Source: an uncultured Clostridia bacterium
GTDB lineage: Bacteria; Bacillota; Clostridia; Oscillospirales; UBA644
DNA length: 39,760 bases
Direction of reading: 5' to 3'
Assembly (NCBI GenBank): GCA_944382895.1
Contig: CALWNV010000009.1
Coordinates: forward strand, 1 to 39,760
Shown here: piece after piece, positions 19,296-27,243 of the stretch
Position numbering within the stretch: the stretch's first letter is position 1
How the letters are laid out: each line of letters starts with the position of its first letter
The notes under the pieces: model-generated
Seen by the model: the letters and a program-made list of their open reading frames with translations, nothing else
Database searches by the model: none
What the model was told of the DNA's origin: nothing
Translations under genes and position numbers: made by a program

Positions 19296-19313
19296 TTAGA
19301 ATTTTTATTCAGT
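19296..19313 (-). promoter_or_regulatory. ARG box (ArgR/AhrC operator) upstream of argG
   Basis: The minus-strand sequence ACTGAATAAAAATTCTAA matches 13 of 14 positions of the core TGAATWWWWATTCA and about 14 of 18 of the B. subtilis ARG box. It lies about 80 nt upstream of the -35 element, so it would cooperate with the promoter-proximal box by looping, as described for AhrC. No argR gene is in the window. Confidence 0.6.
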
Positions 19314-19320
19314 TTTAATG

Positions 19321-19356
19321 AAGAAAAAAAATGCATAAATTATTTTTTATGCATTT
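19321..19356 (-). terminator. Terminator of the DUF4177 unit, overlapping a stop codon
   Basis: On the minus strand AAATGCATAAA pairs with TTTATGCATTT (11 bp) around a 6-nt loop, followed by T-rich TTTTTCTT. The upstream arm encodes the last residues (MHKK) of the 101-residue protein, and its TAA stop lies in the loop. Confidence 0.8.
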
Positions 19357-19645
19357 CTATCAGCTCATTATACATTTTCTGAGGTAATATGCCCAGTTTA
19401 CCTTTTCCGTAGAAAAAAATATTGTTTAGAAAGAGTCCGCAACTGCGTTGTCCGTATCTGAAATCATAAACAAGATTACATCCTTCTCTGATTGCCTCAT
19501 CAGAAAGCCATTTTTTGACATCGTAAAGAGATCTTCTTTGAGAATCCCACACAAAAAAAATATCGCTTCCGCAACTTTTTCCCGTTTCACAACCGGAAGG
19601 ACAGTCTCCTTCCGTAAAAACAACGTTGTTGTAAACTGTTGTCAT
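19340..19645 (-). CDS. Hypothetical Cys-containing small protein
   Basis: A 101-residue protein that I do not recognise with certainty. It has no signal peptide or membrane segment. The N-terminal part has a Cys cluster (CPSGCETGKSC, residues about 15-25). The middle segment REGCNLVYDFRYGQRS weakly recalls the GANAVV-type motif of YbjQ-like small domains. The C-terminus is basic. Its ATG overlaps the stop of the upstream DUF4177 gene by 4 nt, so the two proteins are probably made together. The gene is real by this coupling and by the terminator that overlaps its stop. A metal-binding role for the Cys cluster is only a guess. Confidence 0.6.
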   Translation of the reverse strand: MTTVYNNVVFTEGDCPSGCETGKSCGSDIFFVWDSQRRSLYDVKKWLSDEAIREGCNLVYDFRYGQRSCGLFLNNIFFYGKGKLGILPQKMYNELIEMHKK

Positions 19646-19863
19646 ATGTTTCTTTCAAGCACGGCAATGAATTCTTGCCTGCTGTCTCCTATGGCACGGA
19701 TATTTGCTGCGGCGCAGCCTACAAATCTCCATCCTTGTTCGGCATATGAATTCAGGGCTATTTCAAGAGACTCAGGATTGAATTTTCCGGATATCCATTT
19801 ATCTTTTTGTGTTAAAATCTTATATTCAACTGTGCGTTTTTTATCTGTTTTGATAAAATCCAT
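19642..19863 (-). CDS. DUF4177 domain protein
   Basis: A 73-residue protein that fits DUF4177: an N-terminal EYKIL strand, a central ESLEIALNSYAEQGWRFVG block (the family's LNxxGxEGWELV element), and a C-terminal EFIAVLER strand. The family is small, cytosolic and of unknown function. The start ATG at 19863 has CGGAGG 9 nt upstream. It overlaps the downstream gene by 4 nt. A weak promoter may lie upstream in AT-rich DNA. Confidence 0.75.
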   Translation of the reverse strand: MDFIKTDKKRTVEYKILTQKDKWISGKFNPESLEIALNSYAEQGWRFVGCAAANIRAIGDSRQEFIAVLERNI

Positions 19864-20228
19864 AATTAAGCCTCCGTTTATTTATTATATTGAGCATGAT
19901 GTTATGTTATTATTCACATAATGACTAAAGGCAGATTTTTATTTATGATGTAACAAATATTGTTTAAGAAGATTGTATTTATATGGCTCTTTAATTATTT
20001 TCGCTGCTTTTACGATAAAAAATTCTTACTGTTAAAGAATTATACATTTATTATAGGTGTTGAAAAATAATTTTAATCAAATGCTATCGTCAGATATATC
20101 GAAAAAACAAAAAGCCGCCTGTTTTTGGCGGCTCTGATGTCTATTTTTGTACTGATATAAAATAATTTAAGGAAATTTATCCATTTTTATCTGAGTAATT
20201 AATTGCTGCTTATTAATATATAAATAAA
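19864..20228. other. 365-nt intergenic region
   Basis: AT-rich DNA between the DUF4177 unit and the dockerin gene. It holds the terminator of the dockerin gene (20101-20133) and, on the minus strand, TATAAT-like boxes around 20030-20060 with a poorly spaced TTGATT that may drive the DUF4177 unit. I see no gene, RNA motif or repeat in the rest. Confidence 0.5.
20101..20133 (-). terminator. Terminator of the dockerin protein gene
   Basis: On the minus strand AGCCGCC pairs with GGCGGCT around a 7-nt A-rich loop, followed by TTTTGTTTTTTC. It lies about 95 nt after the stop codon. Confidence 0.8.
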
Positions 20229-21713
20229 TCAGTTTCTGCCTGCAATATTCATAATGAGAAGCATTGCGTCCGTGATATCGGCAATATCGTTTCCGTCTAT
20301 ATCTGCCGCATATTTTTCATAATAATCAAGATTTATTTTCCCAGCTGCGGCTCGGAATGAAAGTATTGCATCTGTAATGGATGTTTTTCCGTCGGAGTTT
20401 AAATCTCCTTTTATTATATTACAGGGCTTTATTTCTATAAATACTCCGTCGCCTATTCCTAAATCTATCGTAAACATCCCATTTTCGTCCGGAAGTAGTT
20501 CTTTTTTTGTTCCGTCTGGATAAGCTGTGACTTTATGCGGCGAATTAAACGAAAATGTTGCCTGAGAGGTTTGATTGTTGTTTATTTCTGCCGCGTTTAC
20601 AATCGTAAACGCCTTGTTTTTGTTTTCATCCTTTGATTCAAAGCATCCTACTATGGATGCTCTGTATGAATTAAAAGTTTTGAATAATTCGTCAAATCCT
20701 GTAAATTGTTTTCTGGTTTGTTCATATTCCAATATATATCCGGGAGTTTTACCAAAATCCGGTTCAATGATAAAGGTTCCGAGATTGCTGTATTTTTTTA
20801 CCGTATCGGAAATAAGTTTCAATTCGTCGTTCATTGCCTTTGTATAATCCCATACTTCAGTTTTTTCGCCTTCATATGTTACGCTTGCTCCGTAAAATTC
20901 AGTTGCTTCATAAAGTCCGGGATGTGGGATCGCATAGCAAAAATGCATGAATTTTGTAACTCCGAAAGAAAGGCCTATATACATTTGAGATATCATGTCT
21001 TCAGCGGAAGGACTTCTGTTGGCTCCGAATCCGAGGGACTGTATATGAAGCCAGTGATCTTTGTCTTTTTGTATACATTGATTGTTTACGATATCGATGC
21101 TTGTAAGATATGTTTTTTCTGTCGTTGCGGCTGTGTAATACGGATATACATCTGTCGATATATAATCGACATTTATTTTTTCCGTAAATAGTCTTATGTA
21201 TTCTTCATAATCAGGAGTTCCTAACTGCTCGGGGGAAGCATACTGTGGAAAAAGATTTATATAAGGAATAAGATCTGGTTGTTCTTCTTTTGCAATACGG
21301 ACAGCGTTTGCCAGAAAGTCAAATTTATCTGCTGATGGTTCGTCTGAGATCGAATAGCCTATGACTACAGGGCTGTCCCAGTATTCTTTTTGCATATTAC
21401 TACGGATATCTTTTTCACTTGAAGTATATCGTATATTAGCATCAAGAATACACTTTATATCATATTTTTCACATAGATCTATGGCTTTTTCATAATTATC
21501 ATACCACCATATGAAGATAAAATCAAGGCCGTTTTCTTTCATTGTAGCCGCGCCTTCGTCGGTCAGGATATAAGGGATCCATGTTCCTATTTGTATATTG
21601 TTTTTGAATTCCGACACAATTTCTGCTTTTGTTTTTTCGTCCTGTGCTTTTGCATATACCGGCAAAGATATAAACATCGCGAGTATGATTATAAATAAAA
21701 GTATTTTTTTCAT
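20229..21713 (-). CDS. Secreted dockerin protein with glycosidase-like TIM barrel
   Basis: A 494-residue protein. Residues 1-21 form a signal peptide (Lys-Lys, hydrophobic core, VYA before the likely cut). Residues about 35-330 look like a clan GH-A type barrel: a Trp-rich strand (FIFIWWYDNY), GYSISDEPS with Glu125 as a candidate acid/base, and ISTDVYPYY. I cannot assign a GH family or a nucleophile. Residues about 370-430 are beta-rich (a possible small sandwich). The tail from residue 436 is a type I dockerin with two calcium-binding repeats, GDLNSDGKTSITDA and ADIDGNDIADITDA. Dockerins bind cohesins of a scaffoldin, so the protein should sit on a cell-surface or free complex. No scaffoldin is visible here. 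RBS AAGGAG precedes the ATG. Confidence 0.8.
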   Translation of the reverse strand: MKKILLFIIILAMFISLPVYAKAQDEKTKAEIVSEFKNNIQIGTWIPYILTDEGAATMKENGLDFIFIWWYDNYEKAIDLCEKYDIKCILDANIRYTSSEKDIRSNMQKEYWDSPVVIGYSISDEPSADKFDFLANAVRIAKEEQPDLIPYINLFPQYASPEQLGTPDYEEYIRLFTEKINVDYISTDVYPYYTAATTEKTYLTSIDIVNNQCIQKDKDHWLHIQSLGFGANRSPSAEDMISQMYIGLSFGVTKFMHFCYAIPHPGLYEATEFYGASVTYEGEKTEVWDYTKAMNDELKLISDTVKKYSNLGTFIIEPDFGKTPGYILEYEQTRKQFTGFDELFKTFNSYRASIVGCFESKDENKNKAFTIVNAAEINNNQTSQATFSFNSPHKVTAYPDGTKKELLPDENGMFTIDLGIGDGVFIEIKPCNIIKGDLNSDGKTSITDAILSFRAAAGKINLDYYEKYAADIDGNDIADITDAMLLIMNIAGRN

Positions 21714-21956
21714 TTTGGTGTCTCCTTGCTTTTTTGGTATATAAAATATATGAGCGCCCGTATCGTGTTGTTTGAAGCTGTTGATTTATGATTTTCAACA
21801 TCGGGAATTGTTGGTGAAGTATCAGACGAACAGCTTTTGATACCAGAAGCACATGTAAAGGTTTTTGTTTTGTTGTTTGTAATAAAACTTTTCTATGAAA
21901 TTCGGCAGACAAAAAAGTTTATTATGAAAAGTCAGTTGTCAGATTTCGTATATCAG

Positions 21957-23093
21957 TTATTTAACCGGTTTTCTCCACACCATTTTATTTACTATTCCGG
22001 TGTAACTTTGTATCAGTTTGACAACCTTGGTGCTTACGTTTTCATCTGTATAATTGGGTACAGGCAATGCCGTGTCTCCATTTTTCTGCATTTCTACTGC
22101 GGTATCTACTGCGGAAAGAACCTGCTCTGTTGTTATGCTTCCGAGTATAAAGACCCCTTTGTCAAGAGCTTCGGGGCGTTCTGTAGATGTCCGGATACAT
22201 ACTGCGGGAAATGAACGGAAATAAGCGCTTTCTTCAGGCAGTGTACCACTGTCGGAGACAACGCAGAAGGAATTGAGCTGTAAATGGTTATAGTCGGAAA
22301 ACCCAAAAGGTTTAAGATTCTTTACAAGCGGATGAAACTTAAAACCACGTTTATTTATAATATTTGCGGAACGAGGGTGAGTACTGTAAATTATTGGTAT
22401 TTTGTATGTTTCAGCCATTGCGTTGACGGCGTTCATAAGCGCCATGAAGTTTTGTTCATCATCTATATTTTCTTCTCTGTGCGCGGACAAAAGAATATAT
22501 TTTCCTTTTTCAAGACCGAGAGTGTCAAGTATTTTGCTGTTTTTTATTTTTTCAAGATTAGCGCTTAAAACTTCCGCCATGGGGGAACCTGTCACGAACG
22601 TGCGTTCTTTTGCAGTTCCTTCCGCATTGAGATACCGGCGTGCATGTTCGCTGTAACACATATTAACATCCGCAATATGGTCGACGATACGCCGGTTGGT
22701 TTCTTCCGGAAGATTTTCGTCAAAACAACGGTTTCCCGCCTCCATGTGGAAGATAGGAACTTTGAGGCGCTTGGCGCAGATTGCGGAAAGGGTGGAGTTT
22801 GTGTCTCCTAATACAAGAAGCGCATCAGGTTTCTTTTCTGATATTATTTTGTAGCTCTGAGAGATAATATTTCCTATGGTTTCGCCCAGATCGTCTCCGA
22901 CACTGTTAAGATATATATCAGGACTGCGCAAATCAAGATCTTCAAAAAATATCTTGTTTAATGTATAATCCCAGTTCTGTCCGGTATGTACCAGTGTCTG
23001 GTCAAAATATTTGTCACATTTTTTTATGACTTCCGAAAGACGAATTATTTCCGGACGTGTACCTACTATGGTCATAAGTTTAAGTTTACTCAT
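21957..23093 (-). CDS. UDP-HexNAc 2-epimerase, FnlC/WbjD/Cap5G-like
   Basis: A 378-residue non-hydrolysing UDP-GlcNAc 2-epimerase superfamily enzyme (GT-B fold). The start has MTIVGTRPEIIRLSEV. HTGQNWDYTLNKIFFEDL, MEAGNRCFDENLPEETNRR and VTGSPMAEVL resemble the FnlC/WbjD/Cap5G branch (UDP-L-FucNAc pathway) more than MnaA/WecB, which has HVEAGLRTG. I choose ATG 23093 because the sequence upstream is unrelated to the family and AGAGG is 5 nt away. The dehydratase and reductase partners of the FucNAc pathway are not in the window, so simple UDP-GlcNAc/ManNAc interconversion remains possible. It has its own strong promoter, divergent from the phosphatase gene. Confidence 0.85.
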   Translation of the reverse strand: MSKLKLMTIVGTRPEIIRLSEVIKKCDKYFDQTLVHTGQNWDYTLNKIFFEDLDLRSPDIYLNSVGDDLGETIGNIISQSYKIISEKKPDALLVLGDTNSTLSAICAKRLKVPIFHMEAGNRCFDENLPEETNRRIVDHIADVNMCYSEHARRYLNAEGTAKERTFVTGSPMAEVLSANLEKIKNSKILDTLGLEKGKYILLSAHREENIDDEQNFMALMNAVNAMAETYKIPIIYSTHPRSANIINKRGFKFHPLVKNLKPFGFSDYNHLQLNSFCVVSDSGTLPEESAYFRSFPAVCIRTSTERPEALDKGVFILGSITTEQVLSAVDTAVEMQKNGDTALPVPNYTDENVSTKVVKLIQSYTGIVNKMVWRKPVK

Positions 23094-23126
23094 AGTGCCT
23101 CTCCCGCTTAATACTTTATTATCATA

Positions 23127-23155
23127 ATAATAGCATATTTTTCGCTGTTTGTCAA
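23127..23155 (-). promoter_or_regulatory. Promoter of the epimerase gene
   Basis: On the minus strand, TTGACA (23150-23155), a 17-nt spacer and TATTAT (23127-23132). Its -35 lies 15 nt from the -35 of the divergent promoter. Confidence 0.85.
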
Positions 23156-23170
23156 CAAAAAGCGCAGGTA

Positions 23171-23199
23171 TTGACAAAAGTCGAAAAAATATATATAAT
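23171..23199 (+). promoter_or_regulatory. Promoter of the phosphatase/FlaA1-like unit
   Basis: TTGACA (23171-23176), a 17-nt spacer and TATAAT (23194-23199). The match is perfect, and transcription would start only about 15-20 nt before the GTG start codon. Confidence 0.88.
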
Positions 23200-23222
23200 G
23201 TTGGAATGAAAGGGTGGTGCGC

Positions 23223-23930
23223 GTGGTAAAAACAGATTTTCATACGCATTGTCTGCCCGGAATGGATGATGGGGCTTCTTGCCCGGAAGAATCTTTAAGT
23301 ATGCTCGAATTACTTAAAAATCAGGGTATAGAACGGGTTGCTTTAACTTCTCATTTTTTTATTGGCAAAGAAACTCCGGAACATTTTGCAGAGCGAAGAA
23401 AGAAAGCTCTCGAAAAACTTGAGCCTTTTTTTTTAGAGAGAAATCTGCCTATGCTTTATCCGGGTGCGGAAGTAAATATAATAAAGGGTGTATCCGAAAA
23501 AGACTTATCCGGGTTATGTATCGGTGATACAAATTTGATTTTACTTGAAATGCCGTACGGTCAGTTTGAGAATTGGTCTGTCAGAGAGATTGAAAATATC
23601 ATGTTCGGACAAAAACTGTGTCCCGTTATAGCGCATCTGGACAGATATCTTGCCTGGTTTAGTATTTCAGATTTTGAGGAAATCCTTTCTTTGGGTAATA
23701 TAATTATACAGATAAATGTAAGTGCGTTTTCTTCGTATAGATCACGTAAATTTGTACTGAACCTTGCTCGTGCGGGATATCCGTTGGTTATTGGTTCCGA
23801 TGCCCATAATCTTAGTTCTCGGTCTCCTGATTTTTCTGTATTTAATAAATTTTTTGCAAAAAAGAACGTAAGGGAATCGCTTGAAAAGGCTTTTTCCAGA
23901 AGCAATAAAATATTGCCTTTTGAATGCTGA
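23223..23930 (+). CDS. PHP-type protein-tyrosine phosphatase (CpsB/YwqE family)
   Basis: A 235-residue PHP-superfamily phosphatase with a metal-binding HxH at residues 7-9 (TDFHTHCLPGMDDGA, the typical CpsB start). Further sites are TSHFF, the GAEVNI Glu, AHLDRY and a C-terminal GSDAHN. These supply the His/Asp/Glu ligands of the trinuclear manganese-like centre known for CpsB/YwqE. The family dephosphorylates BY-kinases that control capsule or exopolysaccharide synthesis, but no BY-kinase or chain-length regulator gene is in the window. GTG 23223 is preferred over the GTG codons at 23214 and 23217 because AAAGGGTGG ends about 6 nt upstream. It is followed after 12 nt by the FlaA1-like gene. 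Confidence 0.88.
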   Translation: MVKTDFHTHCLPGMDDGASCPEESLSMLELLKNQGIERVALTSHFFIGKETPEHFAERRKKALEKLEPFFLERNLPMLYPGAEVNIIKGVSEKDLSGLCIGDTNLILLEMPYGQFENWSVREIENIMFGQKLCPVIAHLDRYLAWFSISDFEEILSLGNIIIQINVSAFSSYRSRKFVLNLARAGYPLVIGSDAHNLSSRSPDFSVFNKFFAKKNVRESLEKAFSRSNKILPFEC

Positions 23931-23942
23931 AGGGAAACTGTT

Positions 23943-25832
23943 ATGTTGCAGAATAATAAAGAAAACGGTGTAGCTGTCGCGTCGAAATGGGGTCGTACCA
24001 TCCTTATGGTGGTACTTGACATTATATTTATCAACCTCGCTATGATACTTTCGCTTTATATCCGTTTTGATATAAGTTTTTTTGAAGATCCGTCATTTAA
24101 TCTTGAGTTTATGAGGTATTTCAATAATTATCTCATAACTGCGCCGATCAATACAGTTTTGTCGGTAGGCGTTTTTGCGGTTTTCAGGCTTTACAGTAAT
24201 ATTTTAAAATATATCAGTTTCAGGGAAATATGTTTTGAGCTTTCTTCCTGTGTGGTTTCATCCGTGCTGTATTTTGCGGTGGGGGCATTTCTTGAGATGC
24301 AACTTCCAAGAAGTTGTTATATAATTTCCGCGATGATACTGATGGCGTTCCTTATGGTTTCCCGGTACATGATACGTTTTATTCAGACTGTAAGAAAGAT
24401 ATTTACACCGAGATCCAAAAAAATCAATGTCAGGCGCGTTATGATAATAGGCGCCGGAAATACTGCCGGCATGCTTATCAGAGAACTTAAGTCAAATGAA
24501 TATATACGTCAGAGACGAGTAGTATGTGTTATTGATGACGACAAAGCTAAAATCGGAAGATATATATATGGTGTCAAGGTTGTGGGAGATCGAAATGATA
24601 TTGTCGACGCGGCTTTAAGATATAGAATAAATGAGATAATATATGCAATCGCCTCTGCCGAGGAAAAGGATAAAGCGGAAATATTAAACATCTGCAAAAA
24701 AACAAAATGTGTGATGCGTATTCTTCCCGGTATAGATAAAATTCTTGAAAATACGGAGACTGCCGAGGATCTCAGAAAAGTTCAGGTAGAGGACCTTCTT
24801 GGTAAACCGAGGGTAATAAAGATTGGTAAAAATCCTGAGGAATATATAAAAGATAAGACTGTTTTGATTACCGGAGGCGCGGGTTCAATAGGTGTAGGGT
24901 TATGCAAACATATTGTTTTGCATAAGCCGAGAACTGTTATTGTTGTGGACATGTTTGAGAATAATGTAGTTGAATTGCAGAATCTATTCCGCACAAAATA
25001 CAGAGATATTAATTTTATATCATATGTCACTACGGTTCGTGATGAATTGAGCGTGAATGAGATTTTTGCGAGGCATAAACCGGACGCAGTTTTTCATTGC
25101 GCTGCGTATAAGCATGTCCCCGTTATGCAGAATAATCCTGTAGATGCTGTTAAAAACAATGTTTTCGGTGCGCTTAACGTTATGCATGCGGCTGACAGAA
25201 ACGGTGTGAAAAAGTTTATATATGTGTCAACAAATAAAGCGTATGCGCCCACTAACGTTATGGCCGCTACAAAGCATATATGCGAGATGTTTCTGCAATG
25301 TTTTCAGAAAACATCGAGGACCGTTTTCTGCGCGGTCAGATTCGGTAATGTGCTCGGGACATCGGGCGGCGTTGTCCAGATATTTGAAGAGCAAATTAAA
25401 AACGGAGGACCGCTTCTTGTAACTGATCCTGATATTACACGTAATTTTATAACTCTTGGCGAAGTTTCAGCTCTGATTGTGAAGGCGGGAGGCCTTTCGA
25501 CCGGAGGGGAGATTTACGCTTTAGGGGACGGATCCCCCCTGAAAATCGCGGATTTGGCTGAAAATATGATAAGACTTTCGGGATATACGCCTTATGTAGA
25601 TATTGATATTAAATTTATGGGTTTGCGTGAAGGAGAGGTTTTGACCGAAAAACCTCCTATCCCGAAAGAAGCTATGAGCCCGACTTCTTTTTCTAATATT
25701 TTTTTGTGTAAAAGCGATGAGATCGAAGAAGATATATTTATAAAAAGTATTGATAAATTAGGGAAAACTATTGTTGATGAGCCGTCTAAAGTGAGGGAGG
25801 TTCTTTCAGAAATTGTAGGTGCTGAGGTTTAA
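23943..25832 (+). CDS. Membrane-anchored nucleotide-sugar 4,6-dehydratase (FlaA1/CapD/PglF-like)
   Basis: A 629-residue protein of the WbpM/PglF/CapD class. Four membrane helices fill residues about 18-145. A CoA-binding-like Rossmann domain follows (MIIGAGNTAGML near 167), then the catalytic SDR domain with ITGGAGSIGVGL (about 309-320), HCAAYKHVPVMQ and SVCAVRFGNVLGT-like FCAVRFGNVLGTSGGV. Such enzymes make UDP-4-keto-6-deoxy-GlcNAc for diNAcBac or FucNAc type sugars. The usual STDK motif reads STNK (residues 429-432), so the conserved Asp is Asn431. Met440 and Lys444 are kept. The change may alter activity. RBS AAGGGAAA precedes the ATG, and a strong terminator follows. Confidence 0.9.
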   Translation: MLQNNKENGVAVASKWGRTILMVVLDIIFINLAMILSLYIRFDISFFEDPSFNLEFMRYFNNYLITAPINTVLSVGVFAVFRLYSNILKYISFREICFELSSCVVSSVLYFAVGAFLEMQLPRSCYIISAMILMAFLMVSRYMIRFIQTVRKIFTPRSKKINVRRVMIIGAGNTAGMLIRELKSNEYIRQRRVVCVIDDDKAKIGRYIYGVKVVGDRNDIVDAALRYRINEIIYAIASAEEKDKAEILNICKKTKCVMRILPGIDKILENTETAEDLRKVQVEDLLGKPRVIKIGKNPEEYIKDKTVLITGGAGSIGVGLCKHIVLHKPRTVIVVDMFENNVVELQNLFRTKYRDINFISYVTTVRDELSVNEIFARHKPDAVFHCAAYKHVPVMQNNPVDAVKNNVFGALNVMHAADRNGVKKFIYVSTNKAYAPTNVMAATKHICEMFLQCFQKTSRTVFCAVRFGNVLGTSGGVVQIFEEQIKNGGPLLVTDPDITRNFITLGEVSALIVKAGGLSTGGEIYALGDGSPLKIADLAENMIRLSGYTPYVDIDIKFMGLREGEVLTEKPPIPKEAMSPTSFSNIFLCKSDEIEEDIFIKSIDKLGKTIVDEPSKVREVLSEIVGAEV

Positions 25833-25945
25833 CGGTGAATTTTTGTTTGGATATTTTTGATAATTTTTATTACTATGTGTGTGATAAAACTTTTTTATGT
25901 TTTTGAAAATTGTCACAGTCTGGAATTGTCAAATATGACAATAGT

Positions 25946-25986
25946 AAGCGACCCGAAAACAGATTTTCGTTTTCGGGTCGCTTTTT
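25946..25986 (+). terminator. Terminator of the FlaA1-like gene
   Basis: A 15-bp perfect stem, AAGCGACCCGAAAAC with its complement, around an 8-nt loop (25946-25983), ending in CTTTTTGC. On the minus strand the T tract is interrupted (CTTACTATT), so stopping of the facing sugar transferase gene is less certain. Confidence 0.85.
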
Positions 25987-26046
25987 GCTTAAAAATATTA
26001 TATTCTGGCTGAAATATTTTATAAAAACGTTAAAGCAGACAATATA

Positions 26047-26748
26047 TTATCTTGCTCCTTTGTGAGTTATCATGACCGGAACCGTCATTAATATGCATTT
26101 GATATCTACCGCAAAGCTTCGTTCTTTTATGTAGTCTACATCGTATTTCAGTCTTTCTTCCGGTGTCAGTTCATATTGTCCGTTTATTTGAGAAAGACCT
26201 GTTAATCCGGGTTTTACAAGAAGCCTTTGGCGAAATGTAGGTATGTATTTTTCTATCTCAAGTATAAAAACTTCTCTTTCCGGTCTCGGCCCGACAAGCG
26301 ACATCTGTCCTAAAAACACATTTATAAACTGTGGAAGTTCGTCAAGCCTGGTTTTTCGCAGGAAGTTTCCTACTTTTGTAATACGTGGATCGTCTTTTTG
26401 AGCCCATTGTGCTCCGTCTTTTTCAGCATCTACGCACATTGAGCGGAATTTAAATATTTTAAATGGTTTGTTGTTTCTGCCTACACGTTCTTGAGTATAA
26501 AACATAGGCCCTTTCGATGTCAGGACTACCGCAAGACCGATGATAAGCATGGGAATAAAAAGAACTACAAGCGCAATAAGGCTGCAAAAAAGATCAAAAG
26601 CTCTTTTGAAAAACTGATATACAGGTTTCTTGTCGAAATTTTCGACCGTGAGCTCTTCCTGAGTATATTCGTGGACTTCTGATAATTCTTTTATCTGGGT
26701 CGCTGCAAGGGTTTCGGATTGTTCAATAACTGTTGTTTCCGTTGCCAT
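26047..26748 (-). CDS. Undecaprenyl-phosphate sugar-1-phosphate transferase (priming enzyme)
   Basis: A 233-residue bacterial sugar transferase of the short EpsL/PglC-like type, which moves a sugar-1-phosphate from a UDP-sugar to undecaprenyl phosphate to start a glycan. About 45 polar, Glu/Thr-rich residues precede one membrane segment (about residues 50-75). The catalytic region carries [22 protein letters not shown], the acidic [20 protein letters not shown] and [13 protein letters not shown] 26748 is chosen because AAAAGGAG lies 8 nt upstream. The substrate is unknown. The nearby dehydratase and 2-epimerase suggest an amino-sugar, but this is inference. It has a separate promoter and a leader of about 150 nt. 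Confidence 0.92.
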   Translation of the reverse strand: MATETTVIEQSETLAATQIKELSEVHEYTQEELTVENFDKKPVYQFFKRAFDLFCSLIALVVLFIPMLIIGLAVVLTSKGPMFYTQERVGRNNKPFKIFKFRSMCVDAEKDGAQWAQKDDPRITKVGNFLRKTRLDELPQFINVFLGQMSLVGPRPEREVFILEIEKYIPTFRQRLLVKPGLTGLSQINGQYELTPEERLKYDVDYIKERSFAVDIKCILMTVPVMITHKGAR

Positions 26749-26906
26749 GTAAGCCACTCCTTTTATGTATAATGTAATAGTTTGTTCTTAGTTTGTAAAT
26801 CGCAGTTTATATATGGTTAGGAATGTATGGCCTAAGCCGAAACAGCGATGATTTGTCTGAAATATTCCAAAATACCATAAAAGTAAAATATATTTTCATT
26901 TTGTAT

Positions 26907-26935
26907 ATTATAGCATAAAACGTCAAAAAAATCAA
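26907..26935 (-). promoter_or_regulatory. Promoter of the sugar transferase gene
   Basis: On the minus strand, TTGATT (26930-26935, 4 of 6), a 17-nt spacer and TATAAT (26907-26912) with TGC just before it (extended -10). It predicts a leader of about 150 nt, in which I recognise no known RNA motif. Confidence 0.65.
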
Positions 26936-27203
26936 TATCTGTTTTTTTCCATATAAATTCGTTATTGAATGGGCGCGCTGAAAAATTTTTATCATTTTTT
27001 AGAGTTGCAGTTCTTGATAGGATGTACTAAATCAAACAATAACTTTTTTCTTTATTATTTTTTATATTTGAATAGGTTCGTTTTGTTTCGAGGATAATAC
27101 TGATAATTATGTTTATAATATACAAGAATGGTATATTATGGTTTTGCTTTCTACAAAAAATTTGTAAAGCATGGCGTTGTATGCATGAATGTATGAAAAC
27201 GGT

Positions 27204-27243
27204 TTTACACGGATTTTACAAAACATTCCTTTTTTATTTTACA
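27204..27243 (+). promoter_or_regulatory. Pho-box-like TTTACA direct repeats upstream of pstS
   Basis: TTTACA occurs at 27204-27209, 27215-27220 and 27238-27243. The first two are exactly 11 nt apart and the third is 23 nt after the second, with a weak TTCCTT between. This is the spacing of PhoP/PhoB direct repeats. TATCAT at 27253-27258 could be the -10. The response regulator is encoded at the end of the same operon. Confidence 0.5.

Noticed and set aside
21523-21912. 129-codon open frame on the minus strand upstream of the dockerin gene
   Set aside because: It runs out of frame into the dockerin gene's signal-peptide region and has no recognisable motif or suitable ribosome site.
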